Shown: positions 44,138 to 53,479, counted from the stretch's first letter. The stretch: DNA of 64,000 bases from CAYYWP01 sp050176585 (GCA_050176585.1 JBFXHX010000010.1:58028-122027), one strand, 5' to 3'. Notes: generated by a model not told the origin, from the letters alone. Program-made: numbers and translations.

Positions 44138-45304
44138 TCACCGACTGAGGATGTGCACGACCGTGGCGGCGGATTCGCCGCGCACCAAGCCGCCGCCGTT
44201 GTGCGCGAGCCCGACCCGCGCGTCCGCCACTTGGCGCTGCTCGGCTTCGCCGCGCAGTTGCCAGGTGAGCTCGCACACCTGGGCCACGCCCGTGGCGCCG
44301 ACGGGATGGCCGCGCGAGATCAGGCCGCCGCTCGGGTTCACCGGAATGCGGCCGCCGAGCGCCGTCTCGCCGTCGGAGATCAGGCGACCGGCCTCGCCCA
44401 CCCCGCACAACCCGAGCTTTTCGTAGGCGAGCAGCTCGGCCGTCGCCGCGCCGTCGTGCAGCTCGACGACGTCGATGTCCTGGGGGCCGACGCCGGCTTG
44501 CTCATAGGCACGCCGCGCCACGCGCTCGTCGATACCGGGGTCGCCCTCGGCGCGCTCGCTGCCCGAGCCCATCACCGAGGCCTTGATCCAGATCGGGGTT
44601 CTGCCGAGTTGTCGGGCGCGCTCGGCGCTGGTCACGATGACCGCCGCCGCGCCATCGCCGATCGGCGAGCACATGAGCCGAGTGAGCGGGTCGACGATCA
44701 GCGGCGCCGCGAGCACCTCCTCCACCGTGCAGAGGTTCCGGTACTGCGCGCGCGGGTTCAGGCTGCCGTGGTGGTGGTTCTTCACCGCGACCGCGGCGTA
44801 CTGCTCGCGCGTGGTGCCGTACTGCTCCATGTGGGCGCGCGCGAGGTCGGCATAGTAGTCCATGAACATGCTGCGCGACTCTGGATATGCGGCGACTTCC
44901 TCCACGTCGGCCGCACCCGCGAGAGCGCGGAACGAGCGCTGCTTGTCCTCGTGGTAGAGCTTCTCCATCCCGAGGGCCAGCACCACGTCGTAGGCGCCGG
45001 AGGCGACGTAGAGCCACGCGAGGTGCAGCGCGGTAGACGAGCTCGCGCACGCATTCTCGGTATTGATCACCGGGATCGCGCCGATGCCGAGCTCGCGCAG
45101 CACCACCTGGCCGCGTACGCACTCCTGCCCGCTCAGCAAGCCGGCCAGGGCGTTGCCGACCACCGCCGCCTCGAGGGCCGAGCGCTCCAGCCCGGCGTCG
45201 TTCAGCGCGCCGTCGACAGCTTCGCGCGCCAGGTCCTTCAGACTGCGGTCGAGGAACTTCCCGAAGCGGGTCATGCCCGCTCCCACGATTGCAACGTCGC
45301 GCAT
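44138..45304 (-). CDS. Thiolase (SCP2-type acetyl-CoA acetyltransferase)
   Basis: 388 residues, MRDVAIVGAGMTRFGKF. Thiolase fold with the nucleophilic Cys in NTENACASSSTAL (~91), GISRGHPVGATG-like GGLISRGHPVGATGVAQ (~340) and a final LAHNGGGL; the second active-site Cys of degradative thiolases is replaced by the HNGGG form typical of SCP2-type enzymes. The expected reaction is thiolytic cleavage of a 3-oxoacyl-CoA, or its reverse. It is the last gene of the 12-gene leftward operon, beginning 5 bases after the SDR stop. It is consistent with the final carbon-carbon cleavage of a CoA-linked pathway. Confidence 0.9.
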   Translation of the reverse strand: MRDVAIVGAGMTRFGKFLDRSLKDLAREAVDGALNDAGLERSALEAAVVGNALAGLLSGQECVRGQVVLRELGIGAIPVINTENACASSSTALHLAWLYVASGAYDVVLALGMEKLYHEDKQRSFRALAGAADVEEVAAYPESRSMFMDYYADLARAHMEQYGTTREQYAAVAVKNHHHGSLNPRAQYRNLCTVEEVLAAPLIVDPLTRLMCSPIGDGAAAVIVTSAERARQLGRTPIWIKASVMGSGSERAEGDPGIDERVARRAYEQAGVGPQDIDVVELHDGAATAELLAYEKLGLCGVGEAGRLISDGETALGGRIPVNPSGGLISRGHPVGATGVAQVCELTWQLRGEAEQRQVADARVGLAHNGGGLVRGESAATVVHILSR

Positions 45305-45309
45305 GGCGT

Positions 45310-46086
45310 TCAATGCTTGTAGAAGCCGCCGTCGACGACGATGGTCTGGCCGGAGAGAAACTCCGCATCGTCGGAGGCGAGGAAGGCGGCAGCGCCGACC
45401 AGGTCGCGCGGTTCTTCCGGCCGCTTCACGCTCTGGCCGGCGACGTAGTAATCGCAGAGCTCTTGCAGCCGGTCGCCCGCCGTTTCGACGACGGCGCCGG
45501 TCATGGTGAGACCCGGGGCGATCGCATTCACCGTGATACCCGTGCCGCCGAGCTCGGTCGCGAGCGAGCGCGTGAGCGCGACGACGGCGCCCTTGGACAC
45601 GCAGTAATGCAACAGCAACGGCGTGCCGGCGAAAAAGACCACGGAGGAGATGTTGATGATGCGGCCCTTCTTTTGACGCCGCATCGCGGGTGCCACGGCG
45701 CGTGCGCAGAGCCACGGCCCCTTGACGTTCACCGCCATGACCTTGTCCCACTCGCGTTCGTCGATCGTGTCGAACGGCGTGCTCTGGCGCAGCTCCGCCA
45801 TCATGGCCGCGTTGTTGACGAGGATGTCGATGCGCCCGAAGCGCTCGACCGCCTGCGCCGCCATGCGCTCGACGCCGGCGCTGTCGCTGATGTCCACCTC
45901 TACCGGCAGGCACTCGCGCTCCAGCGCGCGCACCTGGGCCGCGGTATCGGAGCAGTCCAGGCGGTCGGCGGCGACGATGTGCGCGCCCTCCGCGGCGAAG
46001 CGCAGCGCGTATGCCTGACCGATGCCGCGGGCGGCACCGGTGATGATTGCGACGCGGTCTTCGAGCCTACGGGCTCCCACCCCCAT
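45310..46086 (-). CDS. Short-chain dehydrogenase/reductase
   Basis: 258 residues. Classical SDR: cofactor motif TGAARGIG (~17-24), VDIS, the NNAA motif (~93), catalytic Ser in IINISSV, the Y-x3-K pair in LLHYCVSKGA (~160), and a C-terminal GQTIVVDGG. It likely oxidises a hydroxyacyl intermediate with NAD+, the step just before thiolysis in the operon. Its ATG shares the A of the upstream stop (TGATG), so it is translationally coupled to the ferritin-like gene. Confidence 0.92.
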   Translation of the reverse strand: MGVGARRLEDRVAIITGAARGIGQAYALRFAAEGAHIVAADRLDCSDTAAQVRALERECLPVEVDISDSAGVERMAAQAVERFGRIDILVNNAAMMAELRQSTPFDTIDEREWDKVMAVNVKGPWLCARAVAPAMRRQKKGRIINISSVVFFAGTPLLLHYCVSKGAVVALTRSLATELGGTGITVNAIAPGLTMTGAVVETAGDRLQELCDYYVAGQSVKRPEEPRDLVGAAAFLASDDAEFLSGQTIVVDGGFYKH

Positions 46087-46925
46087 CAGCGCAGGCTCCG
46101 GGGCAGCTTCCCCGCCTTCTCCAGCGCCGTGAAGTGCTCTTCACATCGAATGGCGTGCTGCATCATGGGCGCGAAGAGCTCGTCGCCGTACTTCTCGGTG
46201 TTGCGCATCTCCCACACGACGGCTGACTGCGCTTCGGGCGTCGTCGCCATCTGGTCGAGCGCGTAGCTGCCGAGGTTGACGTGGAAGCACTCCTCGTCGA
46301 GCTGCGAAAGGAACGAATCGGCCACGAGCGGATCGGCGACGCAGCCCATCGCCAGGAGCGGGCCGAGGAAGGCGCGCTCGCCGAAGTACTGGTTGGCGGC
46401 GCGTCCCGCCGGATGCACGTGGCGGAGCTTGAGCAGCTTGCCATTGATCGTCCACAGCATCGGGGTCCGCTGCGTCCAGTCGAGGTACTCCTCGTCGTAG
46501 ATGCCGCGATCGTCCTCGATCAGGCCCTTCTCGATCAGCACGTCGAGGAAGACTTTGGCATGCTTGCCCTCGTCGAGCGCCTGGCGCGCGAGGCCGGCGT
46601 GCCAGTCGAAATAGCCGGAGTGCCAGAGGTCGTTCACGCCGTGCATCCAGTTGGTCATCTCGCGGATGGCCAGGTACTCGACGTCGGCGAGCTGGCCGAG
46701 CAGCGACAGCCAGAACCAGTCGCCATGGCGGTTCATCTCCATCACCATGTCGACGTAGTAATCGTGCACTTTGAAGGGATCGGCGACGCCGCGCTCTTTC
46801 TGGCCGCGGTCGAGCTCCTGGCGGAACTTGGCCCCGGGGCCGCTGCGGTCGCGTTCGAAGAACAATCGCTCGCGGCCGAGCTCGAGCACGTCAGCGAGGC
46901 GCTTGCGAACCTGTGTTTCGTTCAT
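46086..46925 (-). CDS. Ferritin-like diiron protein (distant PaaA/R2-type family)
   Basis: 279 residues. Helical protein with E83 in QLADVEYLAI and two E-x2-H motifs: E119-H122 (LDEGKHAKV) and E212-H215 (DEECFHVNL), enough for a diiron site. It is related to the protein at 58822-59589 and to the C-terminal half of the fusion at 50008-50955 (shared D-E-x-x-H/E ... I-E/Q-K/Q-G block). Members of this branch are annotated only as ferritin-like. Activation of O2 for hydroxylation or epoxidation of a CoA ester is the natural guess in this operon. RBS GAGGAGGGG precedes ATG 46925. Confidence 0.78.
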   Translation of the reverse strand: MNETQVRKRLADVLELGRERLFFERDRSGPGAKFRQELDRGQKERGVADPFKVHDYYVDMVMEMNRHGDWFWLSLLGQLADVEYLAIREMTNWMHGVNDLWHSGYFDWHAGLARQALDEGKHAKVFLDVLIEKGLIEDDRGIYDEEYLDWTQRTPMLWTINGKLLKLRHVHPAGRAANQYFGERAFLGPLLAMGCVADPLVADSFLSQLDEECFHVNLGSYALDQMATTPEAQSAVVWEMRNTEKYGDELFAPMMQHAIRCEEHFTALEKAGKLPRSLR

Positions 46926-46950
46926 CGTCCCCTCCTCATGGGCGGCGCGC

Positions 46951-48303
46951 TCACGCGCTGCCGCGGCAATCTGTCCAACGTTGTCGTTTTAGCAGGCCGT
47001 CCCGGCTCCCGTCCACGAGAGACGGCCCGTCGTGCGGGCGCACGGCGAAATGCAGCCCGATGCGCTGGTGCAGCGCGTCGCCGAGCTGGCCGAGCAGGGC
47101 CGCGCGGGTCTCGTCGGGCACTTCGCGCCGGAACTCGACTCGGACGATGGCCTCTTCGCGGCCGGTCGCCGGATCGAGACGCACCTCGCCCTGGTACTCG
47201 AGCACTTCCGGGGGCGCGAGCACCACGGCGTCGATGGCATCCGGCCAGACGTTTACCATCTTGATCTTCATCATGTTGTCGAAACGCGCGACGCTGCCGG
47301 CTTCGATGCCGGCGAGCGGCCGCCCGCAGGAACAGGTCTCCGGCGGCAGCCAGCGGACCCGGTCGCCGGTGGCAAAGCGCAGCAGCGGCGAGGCTTCGGC
47401 TTGCAGCGGCGTGATCACCAGCTCGCCTTCCTGCCCGGGCGCCACCGGCGCGCCGGTGGCGCGGTCGATGACCTCGCAGTACACGAGGTCTTCGAGCATG
47501 TGGATGAGGCCGCGGCGCCCGCCGGGGAGCGCGCCTTGTTCGCAGGTCCATCCGATCGCGCCCTGCGTGCAACCGTACTGCTCGAAGAGCCGGGCGCCCC
47601 AATCGCGCTCGATGCGGGTCGCGGTGGCCACGCTGTACGCCTCCCCAGCCACGATGATGCTTTGGACACGCGGTGTCCACCCCACCTCTGCCGCGGCGGC
47701 GGTGAGCCGGCCCAGATACGAGGGCGACGCGATCAGGACCTCGCAACCATACCGCTCGAGGTACTGGAGCTTCCGCCGCGTGTCGTAGTTGCCGAGCGGC
47801 AACACGATCGCTTTGGTGTCCAGCAACGCGGCGTAGTACCATTGCCCGGCCGCGGTGGTGGTGAGCGGAAACGTGAACGCCACGACGCGCCCCGCTCGGA
47901 TGCCGGCCCAGTCGAAGCCGATGCGCTCCATCCGGTGGTAGACGGCGCGGTCGCGCGCGGTCTTGGCATAGACTTCCTGCCCGGCGCCACTCGTGCCGCT
48001 GGTCTCGGCGAGCCCGGCCAGCCGGCGGCGCGGCACTTGAAGCCGGTGGCCGAACGGCGGATGCGCGGTGAGGTCCGCAAGCACGTCTTGCTTCGCGGTG
48101 GTCGGCAAGCGGCGGTAGTCGGCGGGCGTGCGGATCGCCTCCGGCGTGAGCCCGGCGGCGTCGAAGACCCGCCGGTAGTACTTGTTTCTGCGGTAGACGT
48201 TGGCGAGGTGGCTCGTGAGGCGCGCCCACTGCGCCGCAAGCAGCGCCGCGCGGCCGCCCGAGCCAGCCGCCGACCAAAAATCCGCCGCGCTCTGCCCGGC
48301 CAT
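46951..48303 (-). CDS. PaaK-like acyl/aryl-CoA ligase (AMP-forming)
   Basis: 450 residues, the length of phenylacetate-CoA ligases. The ATP loop ETSGTSGAGQEVY (~100), IVAGEAYS, EQYGCTQGAIG (~245), GELVITPLQ and TGDRVRWL mark the adenylate-forming fold with the short C-terminal PaaK lid. CSCGRPL (~330) is the Cys-rich motif of this branch. It should activate an aromatic or alicyclic carboxylate to its CoA thioester at the expense of ATP. It lies 9 bases from the cupin gene upstream and 25 bases from the ferritin-like gene downstream. The substrate is unassigned. Confidence 0.88.
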   Translation of the reverse strand: MAGQSAADFWSAAGSGGRAALLAAQWARLTSHLANVYRRNKYYRRVFDAAGLTPEAIRTPADYRRLPTTAKQDVLADLTAHPPFGHRLQVPRRRLAGLAETSGTSGAGQEVYAKTARDRAVYHRMERIGFDWAGIRAGRVVAFTFPLTTTAAGQWYYAALLDTKAIVLPLGNYDTRRKLQYLERYGCEVLIASPSYLGRLTAAAAEVGWTPRVQSIIVAGEAYSVATATRIERDWGARLFEQYGCTQGAIGWTCEQGALPGGRRGLIHMLEDLVYCEVIDRATGAPVAPGQEGELVITPLQAEASPLLRFATGDRVRWLPPETCSCGRPLAGIEAGSVARFDNMMKIKMVNVWPDAIDAVVLAPPEVLEYQGEVRLDPATGREEAIVRVEFRREVPDETRAALLGQLGDALHQRIGLHFAVRPHDGPSLVDGSRDGLLKRQRWTDCRGSA

Positions 48304-48312
48304 CGCAGGATC

Positions 48313-48714
48313 CTACGAGTCGCGCAGGAGATACTTCTCGAGGTGGTACCGCGGCATGATCACGCACACGTGCAGGTATGGCTCTTTGGACGTGATGCGG
48401 AAACGCGCGCGCGTGCCGTTGATGATCAGGTAGGCCGTGCCCGGCCCCGCCGTCGCGGTGTGGATGCGCTTGTGCGTCGGCGGCAGCGTGTACTCGATCT
48501 CCGCCTCGCCGCTGACGACGTAGTGCGTCTCGGCGTGGAAGAACGCCCAGTCGACGGTATCGCCAGGCGCGAAGGTCTCGAAGGCGATCGTGCCGGCGGG
48601 ATCGTTGATGGCGAAATCCACCCGCATGCGCGAGGTGGTGCCGACGACGGGGCCGCCGAAGACCTGTTCCGGCTGGGCGGCGAGCTTTTCGGGATCGACC
48701 TTGCTGAAAAACAT
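48313..48714 (-). CDS. Small cupin-domain protein
   Basis: 133 residues. One cupin barrel: motif 1 is around FFHAETHYVVSGEAEIEY (residues ~58-75), with two His and one Glu as possible metal ligands, and motif 2 around GPGTAYLIINGT (~88). It could be a metal-binding isomerase, a hydroxylase partner or a ring-cleavage enzyme; none is assigned. RBS GAGG lies 8 bases before ATG 48714. It lies within the operon, 9-10 bases from each neighbour. Confidence 0.8.
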   Translation of the reverse strand: MFFSKVDPEKLAAQPEQVFGGPVVGTTSRMRVDFAINDPAGTIAFETFAPGDTVDWAFFHAETHYVVSGEAEIEYTLPPTHKRIHTATAGPGTAYLIINGTRARFRITSKEPYLHVCVIMPRYHLEKYLLRDS

Positions 48715-48724
48715 ATCTGTATCC

Positions 48725-49756
48725 TCACTGCGCCGCCGGCGCGGCCGCGCCGCGGCGCTCCGCCCCCAGGCGCGGCAGTAAATCCTCGGCGAAAGCGCGC
48801 AAGCGCGCTTCGCGGCCCCCCGAGAGCAGGGTGAGCGTCATCCGGTCCGGCCGGAGTTGGGCCAAGGCGGAGAGGCGGTCGGCGCATGCCGACGCGTCGC
48901 CCGCCACGGCGAGCGCTTCCGTGAGCGCGTCGCCGACGACCCGCGCGTGGTCGGCGCCGACCGAGAGGTGGTGGCTGAAGTCGTAGTCGCGCGCGGCGGC
49001 GATCAGCTCTTCGCGGTGGCGTTCGAGCGAGGGCGGCAGCGTCTGGCGGCGGTTGAGCCAGCGCGCGTTGGCCGATGCCCACGAGCGCACGTCCTCGAGG
49101 GCGCGGGCGTGGTCGCTCTGCATCGACACCGTCACCCACAGATCGATGAACGGCGCGCCGGACGGGCGACCCGCGGCCGCGGCGGCGTCGCGGACGGTGC
49201 CGATCTGCTCGGCGGCGAAGGCGGGATCGGCCGGCCCCATCACGATCACCCCGTCCGCCAGGCGGCCCGCCAGGGCCAGCATCTTCGGATGTGTCGCGGC
49301 GACGAAGACGGGCGGCGGCGGGTTCACCGCCGTCGCCAGGCGCACAGTCTGGCCGTTCACGGCTGCCGTCTCGCCCGCGCCGAGCGCTTTCACCGTGCGC
49401 ACGACGTCTTCCATCTCGGCCAGTCGTGCGGGCTGCAGCCCGAGTGGAAAGACCGCGCTGTCGCCGGCGCCGATGCCGAGCAGGGCGCGCCCGCCGCTCA
49501 GGTCCTGCAAACTCGCGAACGTTCCGGCGAGCAGGGTCGGGTGGCGGGTGATCGGGTTGGCGACACCGATGCCGAGCTCGATGTGTTTGGTCGCCAGCGC
49601 CGCCGCCGTCAATGCGACGATCGAATCCTTCATGATGAGGTGCGAGTCGACGACCCACACCGCATCGATGCCGGCGGCCTCCGCGGTTTGTACGAGACCG
49701 ACGAAGCGCGCGAAGCTCTCGCGCGGGCTCACGCCGATCGAGACGCCGAACTTCAT
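48725..49756 (-). CDS. LLM-class flavin-dependent monooxygenase/oxidoreductase
   Basis: 343 residues, MKFGVSIGVSPRESFARF. Luciferase-like barrel of the F420-dependent type (AGIDAVWVVDSH near 32, IELGIGVANPITRHPTLLAGTFASLQDLSGGRALLGIGAGDS near 65-105, PVFVAATHPKMLALAGRLADGVI near 165). Its ATG overlaps the ferredoxin stop by four bases (ATGA), which couples it to that ferredoxin and suggests a role next to it. The C-terminal tail is Ala/Pro-rich. It is one of four distinct LLM proteins in the window. Whether it uses F420 or FMN is not settled by the sequence. Confidence 0.87.
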   Translation of the reverse strand: MKFGVSIGVSPRESFARFVGLVQTAEAAGIDAVWVVDSHLIMKDSIVALTAAALATKHIELGIGVANPITRHPTLLAGTFASLQDLSGGRALLGIGAGDSAVFPLGLQPARLAEMEDVVRTVKALGAGETAAVNGQTVRLATAVNPPPPVFVAATHPKMLALAGRLADGVIVMGPADPAFAAEQIGTVRDAAAAAGRPSGAPFIDLWVTVSMQSDHARALEDVRSWASANARWLNRRQTLPPSLERHREELIAAARDYDFSHHLSVGADHARVVGDALTEALAVAGDASACADRLSALAQLRPDRMTLTLLSGGREARLRAFAEDLLPRLGAERRGAAAPAAQ

Positions 49757-49995
49757 CGCAGCGAGTCTTCGTCGAGGCCCTCGACCCGGCCACTCGGCCC
49801 TTGGATGATGGCCTCGGAGGGACAGAGCCGGAAGCACGGCGCGCGGGTGAGCCCGCCGCACTCGAAGCACGCCTCGATGTCGATCTCCCACCGCACCTGC
49901 ACGGTGTCGATGCGCGGGTGCGCGGCCTCCCAGGGGCAGGCGAGCCCGCAGGCGCCGCAGTACGTACACTTCGCTTGATCGATTGCCAGAGCCAT
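49753..49995 (-). CDS. Two-cluster 4Fe-4S ferredoxin
   Basis: 80 residues. Cluster I ligands are C10, C13, C16 and C20 (CTYCGACGLACP). Cluster II is C43, C46, C54 and C58 (CFECGGLTRAPCFRLCP), with seven residues between Cys 2 and Cys 3 instead of the usual two. The same spacing recurs in the ferredoxin at 58385. It is likely an electron donor for the flavin or diiron enzymes encoded around it. It starts 12 bases after the ferredoxin/ferritin-like fusion stop. Confidence 0.9.
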   Translation of the reverse strand: MALAIDQAKCTYCGACGLACPWEAAHPRIDTVQVRWEIDIEACFECGGLTRAPCFRLCPSEAIIQGPSGRVEGLDEDSLR

Positions 49996-50007
49996 AACAA
50001 CCGCCCG

Positions 50008-50955
50008 TCAGCTCGCCGCCGCCTCGGCCGCGGCGAGACCGCGCCGGCCGATCTCGCCCAGTGCCTTGGCGATGTTTTCAGCGCCTTGCTGGAAGGCGAA
50101 TTCGACCTCCTTCGCCTCGACCGCGCTGCCGTCGTGATGACGGCCGATGGCGATCATGGCCATGTAGACGTGCCCGCGGAGCGCGGGAAGCTGCGATCGG
50201 AACATCGCGCTCATGGCGCCCGGCGCGACGGCCGCCAGGCGCTCCTTCCACGCCGCCTCGACCTGGCGCTGGCCGGCGAGCGAGGCGAAGCGGATGGGGG
50301 GTTCGAACTGCGCGTTCATCTCCTGCCAATCGACGAAGCGGCCCGCGCTGCCGAGGAACTCGGGCAGCTTCGCATACTCGTTGCGGACCAGCTCGCGCTT
50401 GTGGCGGGCAAGCCCCTGCTGAATGAGCACCTCGGTATAGAGCGACAGCTCGCGCCACTCGTCGAACAGGATGCGCGAGATCCAGTACTCGAGGTCCATG
50501 AAGCGCCGCGGCGGCGTGTGATTCACCCACGTGCCGTAGATCGTGTACGACCAGCGCTTCAGCTCCCAGAGCGCCTCGATCGCGCCCACCCACTGCCCCG
50601 GCTGCAGCGAACCGCTCTCCGCTGCGGCGAGAAACGGGTCGGCCGCCAGCAGGTCGGGCAGCGCCGGCGCGTGCGCGGCGCACGAGGTGACGAGCGCCAG
50701 CCCCGGCCAGTCCGGGCGCGTCGGCGGAAAGGCCCGGAGCTCCTGCACGCGCTCGGGTGAGTACGTCGTGCGGACGGCGTCATCGACCGGGCAGAAGGCC
50801 AGGCAGGGCGCGTCGGCGCACTCGACGCAGCGGTCGGCGACGATCTCGTATTGATGGATGGCGCGATCGCGCCGGTGTCGGATGGCGTGCGGCGGACACA
50901 TCTCGCGGCAGATGCCGCACTCGATGCACGCCGCTGCGTCGATGGTGAATGCCAT
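50008..50955 (-). CDS. Ferredoxin / ferritin-like fusion protein
   Basis: 315 residues. Residues 1-60 form a two-cluster ferredoxin: C10, C13, C16, C20 (CIECGICREMC) and C43, C46, C51, C55 (CVECADAPCLAFC). Residues ~115-300 align with the ferritin-like proteins at 46086 and 58822 (IEALWELKRWSYTIYGTW; FDEWRELSLYTEVLIQQG). At the diiron ligand position the usual E-x2-H is E166-W-R-E169, and no second E-x2-H motif is visible, so the metal site appears lost or altered. It may be an electron-transfer or scaffold partner of the intact homologue. It lies five bases after the large Mo-hydroxylase gene. Confidence 0.85.
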   Translation of the reverse strand: MAFTIDAAACIECGICREMCPPHAIRHRRDRAIHQYEIVADRCVECADAPCLAFCPVDDAVRTTYSPERVQELRAFPPTRPDWPGLALVTSCAAHAPALPDLLAADPFLAAAESGSLQPGQWVGAIEALWELKRWSYTIYGTWVNHTPPRRFMDLEYWISRILFDEWRELSLYTEVLIQQGLARHKRELVRNEYAKLPEFLGSAGRFVDWQEMNAQFEPPIRFASLAGQRQVEAAWKERLAAVAPGAMSAMFRSQLPALRGHVYMAMIAIGRHHDGSAVEAKEVEFAFQQGAENIAKALGEIGRRGLAAAEAAAS

Positions 50956-50960
50956 ATGCG

Positions 50961-53339
50961 TCAGCTTCGCGCTGTCCCCGTGCCCCGCGCAAGTTGAAAG
51001 ACGGCCTCGGGCGAGAACGGGAGCACTTGCGGGCGCGCCCCAAACGGCGCCAGCGCATCGGCGAGCGCGTTGGCGATGGCGCCAAACGGCGCGATCGCGC
51101 CGCCCTCGCCCGCGCCCTTGAAGCCGCCGGGGATGAGCGGCGTCGGCGTCTCGACGTGGCCGATCTCCATGAACGGCACATCGCAGGAGCTCGGCACCAG
51201 GTAGTCCATGAGCGACGTGGTCAGCGGCTGCCCGTTCTCGTCGTAGACGATGTGCTCGTAGATGCAGCCGCCCAGGCCCTGGGCGACACCGCCGTGAATC
51301 TGGCCGTCCAGCACCATCGGGTTGATGATGCGGCCGCAGTCCTCGACCACGATATAGCGCAGGATCTGGAACGCACCGGTGTCGCGGTCGACCTCGACCA
51401 CGGCGATGTGCGTGCCGAACGGATACGTGACCGGCGGCGGGTCGAAATACGCCGTCGCTTCGAGACCGGGCTCTTCGTCCGCCGGCCGATCGGAGGCATC
51501 GCTGAACACGATGCGGTCCGCGATGGTCGCGAGCGTGACCTTGCGTCCGGGCACGCCCTTCACCCGCGCCTCGCCGTCCACGAGCTCGATGTCGTCGGCC
51601 GCCGCCTCCAGGTAGTGGCCCGCCATCTTGCGGATCTTGGCCGCCAGCTTGCGCGAGCAGGTCACCACGGCGCCGCCGCCGCTCGCCGCGGCGCGGCTGC
51701 CCCACGTGCCCCACCCGTAGGGCGAGTCGGAGGTATCGCCGAGCCGGACCGTGATCTTGTCGAAGGGTACGCCGAGCTCGTCGGCAGCAATCTGCGCGTA
51801 AATGGTCTCATGCGCCTGGCCGTGCGAGTGGGTGCCGCACCACACGGTCACGTGCCCGGACGGATCGACCTTGATGTTGGCGGACTCGTACGACGACATC
51901 GGCACGCCGTTCGCCTTGAAGTACGCCGACCCGATACCGGTGATCTCGTTGTAGTTGCTGATGCCGATCCCGCGGTAGACGTTCTGCTTCCGCAGCTCGG
52001 CCTGCTCGCGGCGGAAATCCGCGTACCCGACCATCGCCGCGGCCTTCTCCAGGCACTCCTGGTAGCCGCCGGGCTCGTAGCACATGCCGGTGACCGACGT
52101 GTACGGGAACTCATCGTTGTTGATCAGGTTGCGCCGGCGCACGTCGAGCGGATCGATCCCGAGCTCGGCCGCGCCGAGATCGAGCAGGCGCTCCATGAAC
52201 ATGGTGCCGATCGGCGCGCCGACGCCGCGGTACACGCTGGACGTCATCTTGTTCGTGACCACCGAGTCGGCGACGAACGCGTAGTTGCGGAAGCGATAGG
52301 GGCCGGGGAACATCTGGCAGCAGTGCAGTGCCTCGAACGCCGACGTCCACGGGAAGGCGTTGTATGCGCCGATGTCGGACAGCTCCTTGACGCGCGCGCC
52401 GAGGATGCGCCCGTCGGCATCGAAGGCCATTTCGCCTTCGATCAGGTGCTCTTTCGCATGGTAGGACGCGACGAAGCTCTCGCGCCGGTCCTCGATCCAG
52501 CGCACCGGCTTCCCGACCTCCATGGCCGCTACAATGGTGAGCGCCTCTTCGGGGAAGCAGTGCGATTTCTGCCCGAAGCCGCCGCCCATGTCGGGGGCGA
52601 TGACGCGAATCTTGCTCTCCGGCCAGCCGAAGCGCTCGGCGAGCTTGGTGCGCACCATGTGCGGCATCTGGGTGGCCGAGTAGAGGGTCATCTCGTTCCG
52701 CACGCGGTTGTAGGTGGCGACGCAGGCGCGCCCCTCGAGCGGCAGCGCCGTGTGGCGGTTGCTGCGCATGCGCTCGCGCACGACCACCTTCGCACTCTTG
52801 AACGCCCCATCGACGTCCCCAGTGCTGAACTCGGTGTGGCACAGGACGTTGTCGCCCCAGTCATCGTGCACGAGGTTCTGCTTCTCGGTGAGCGCCTGCT
52901 CCATGTCGTGGATCGCCGGCAGGGGCTCGTAGTCGACCTCGACCAGCTCGGCCGCGTCCTCGGCGACATAGCGGTTCTCGGCGATGACCAGCGCGACGCC
53001 CTCGCCCACGTGACGGACCTTGTCCCACGCCAGCATGTACCAGTCGCAGGGCTTGTAGTTCGGGTGGATGGCGGGATCGAGCACGACGCGCAGCGGTTTG
53101 AGGCGATCCTTCAGGTCGGCGCCGGTGATCACCTTGATCACGCCCGGATGCTCGAGCGCCCTGTCGATGTTCACGCTCTTGATGCGCGCATGCCCGTGCG
53201 GGCTGCGCACCACGGCCATCTCGACCATGCCCGGCATCGTCTGCACCGAGACGAAATCGCCCTGACCGGTGACGAGCCGCGGATCTTCGACCCGCTTCAC
53301 GCGTGCACCGACCATCTTTGCAGTTCCCATCACCGCCAT
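50961..53339 (-). CDS. Xanthine-dehydrogenase-family Mo-binding large subunit (second copy)
   Basis: 792 residues. Aldehyde-oxidase/xanthine-dehydrogenase a/b hammerhead plus molybdopterin-binding domains. Signals are VEDPRLVTGQGDFV, MGGGFGQKSHCFPEE (~250), the active-site loop SSVYRGVGAPIG (~370), GTHSHGQAHET (~500) and a catalytic Glu in GGFKGAGEGGAIAP (~745). VYRG differs from the AYRC of CO dehydrogenase, so it belongs to the non-CODH hydroxylases. It has no small or FAD subunit of its own and must share those at 53480 and 56681, or act with the ferredoxin fusion. RBS AAAAGGAG is strong. A 140-base gap precedes it. Confidence 0.92.
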   Translation of the reverse strand: MAVMGTAKMVGARVKRVEDPRLVTGQGDFVSVQTMPGMVEMAVVRSPHGHARIKSVNIDRALEHPGVIKVITGADLKDRLKPLRVVLDPAIHPNYKPCDWYMLAWDKVRHVGEGVALVIAENRYVAEDAAELVEVDYEPLPAIHDMEQALTEKQNLVHDDWGDNVLCHTEFSTGDVDGAFKSAKVVVRERMRSNRHTALPLEGRACVATYNRVRNEMTLYSATQMPHMVRTKLAERFGWPESKIRVIAPDMGGGFGQKSHCFPEEALTIVAAMEVGKPVRWIEDRRESFVASYHAKEHLIEGEMAFDADGRILGARVKELSDIGAYNAFPWTSAFEALHCCQMFPGPYRFRNYAFVADSVVTNKMTSSVYRGVGAPIGTMFMERLLDLGAAELGIDPLDVRRRNLINNDEFPYTSVTGMCYEPGGYQECLEKAAAMVGYADFRREQAELRKQNVYRGIGISNYNEITGIGSAYFKANGVPMSSYESANIKVDPSGHVTVWCGTHSHGQAHETIYAQIAADELGVPFDKITVRLGDTSDSPYGWGTWGSRAAASGGGAVVTCSRKLAAKIRKMAGHYLEAAADDIELVDGEARVKGVPGRKVTLATIADRIVFSDASDRPADEEPGLEATAYFDPPPVTYPFGTHIAVVEVDRDTGAFQILRYIVVEDCGRIINPMVLDGQIHGGVAQGLGGCIYEHIVYDENGQPLTTSLMDYLVPSSCDVPFMEIGHVETPTPLIPGGFKGAGEGGAIAPFGAIANALADALAPFGARPQVLPFSPEAVFQLARGTGTARS

Positions 53340-53479
53340 GATGTCTCCTTTTAGTTTCGAGGCGCAGCGGCGCTACGGGGCTGGGCACCCCGGGCCACAG
53401 CTCTGTGTGCCCGCAGCATCCGCGGTTTTCAAGAGCGCGAGCGCCGCGTGCGACTGAACCGAATCAACCGCCCCTTCAC

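Noticed and set aside
50949..53354. 801-residue plus-strand frame opposite the second Mo large subunit
   Set aside because: Antisense shadow with no motif; the minus-strand gene has clear molybdopterin motifs.
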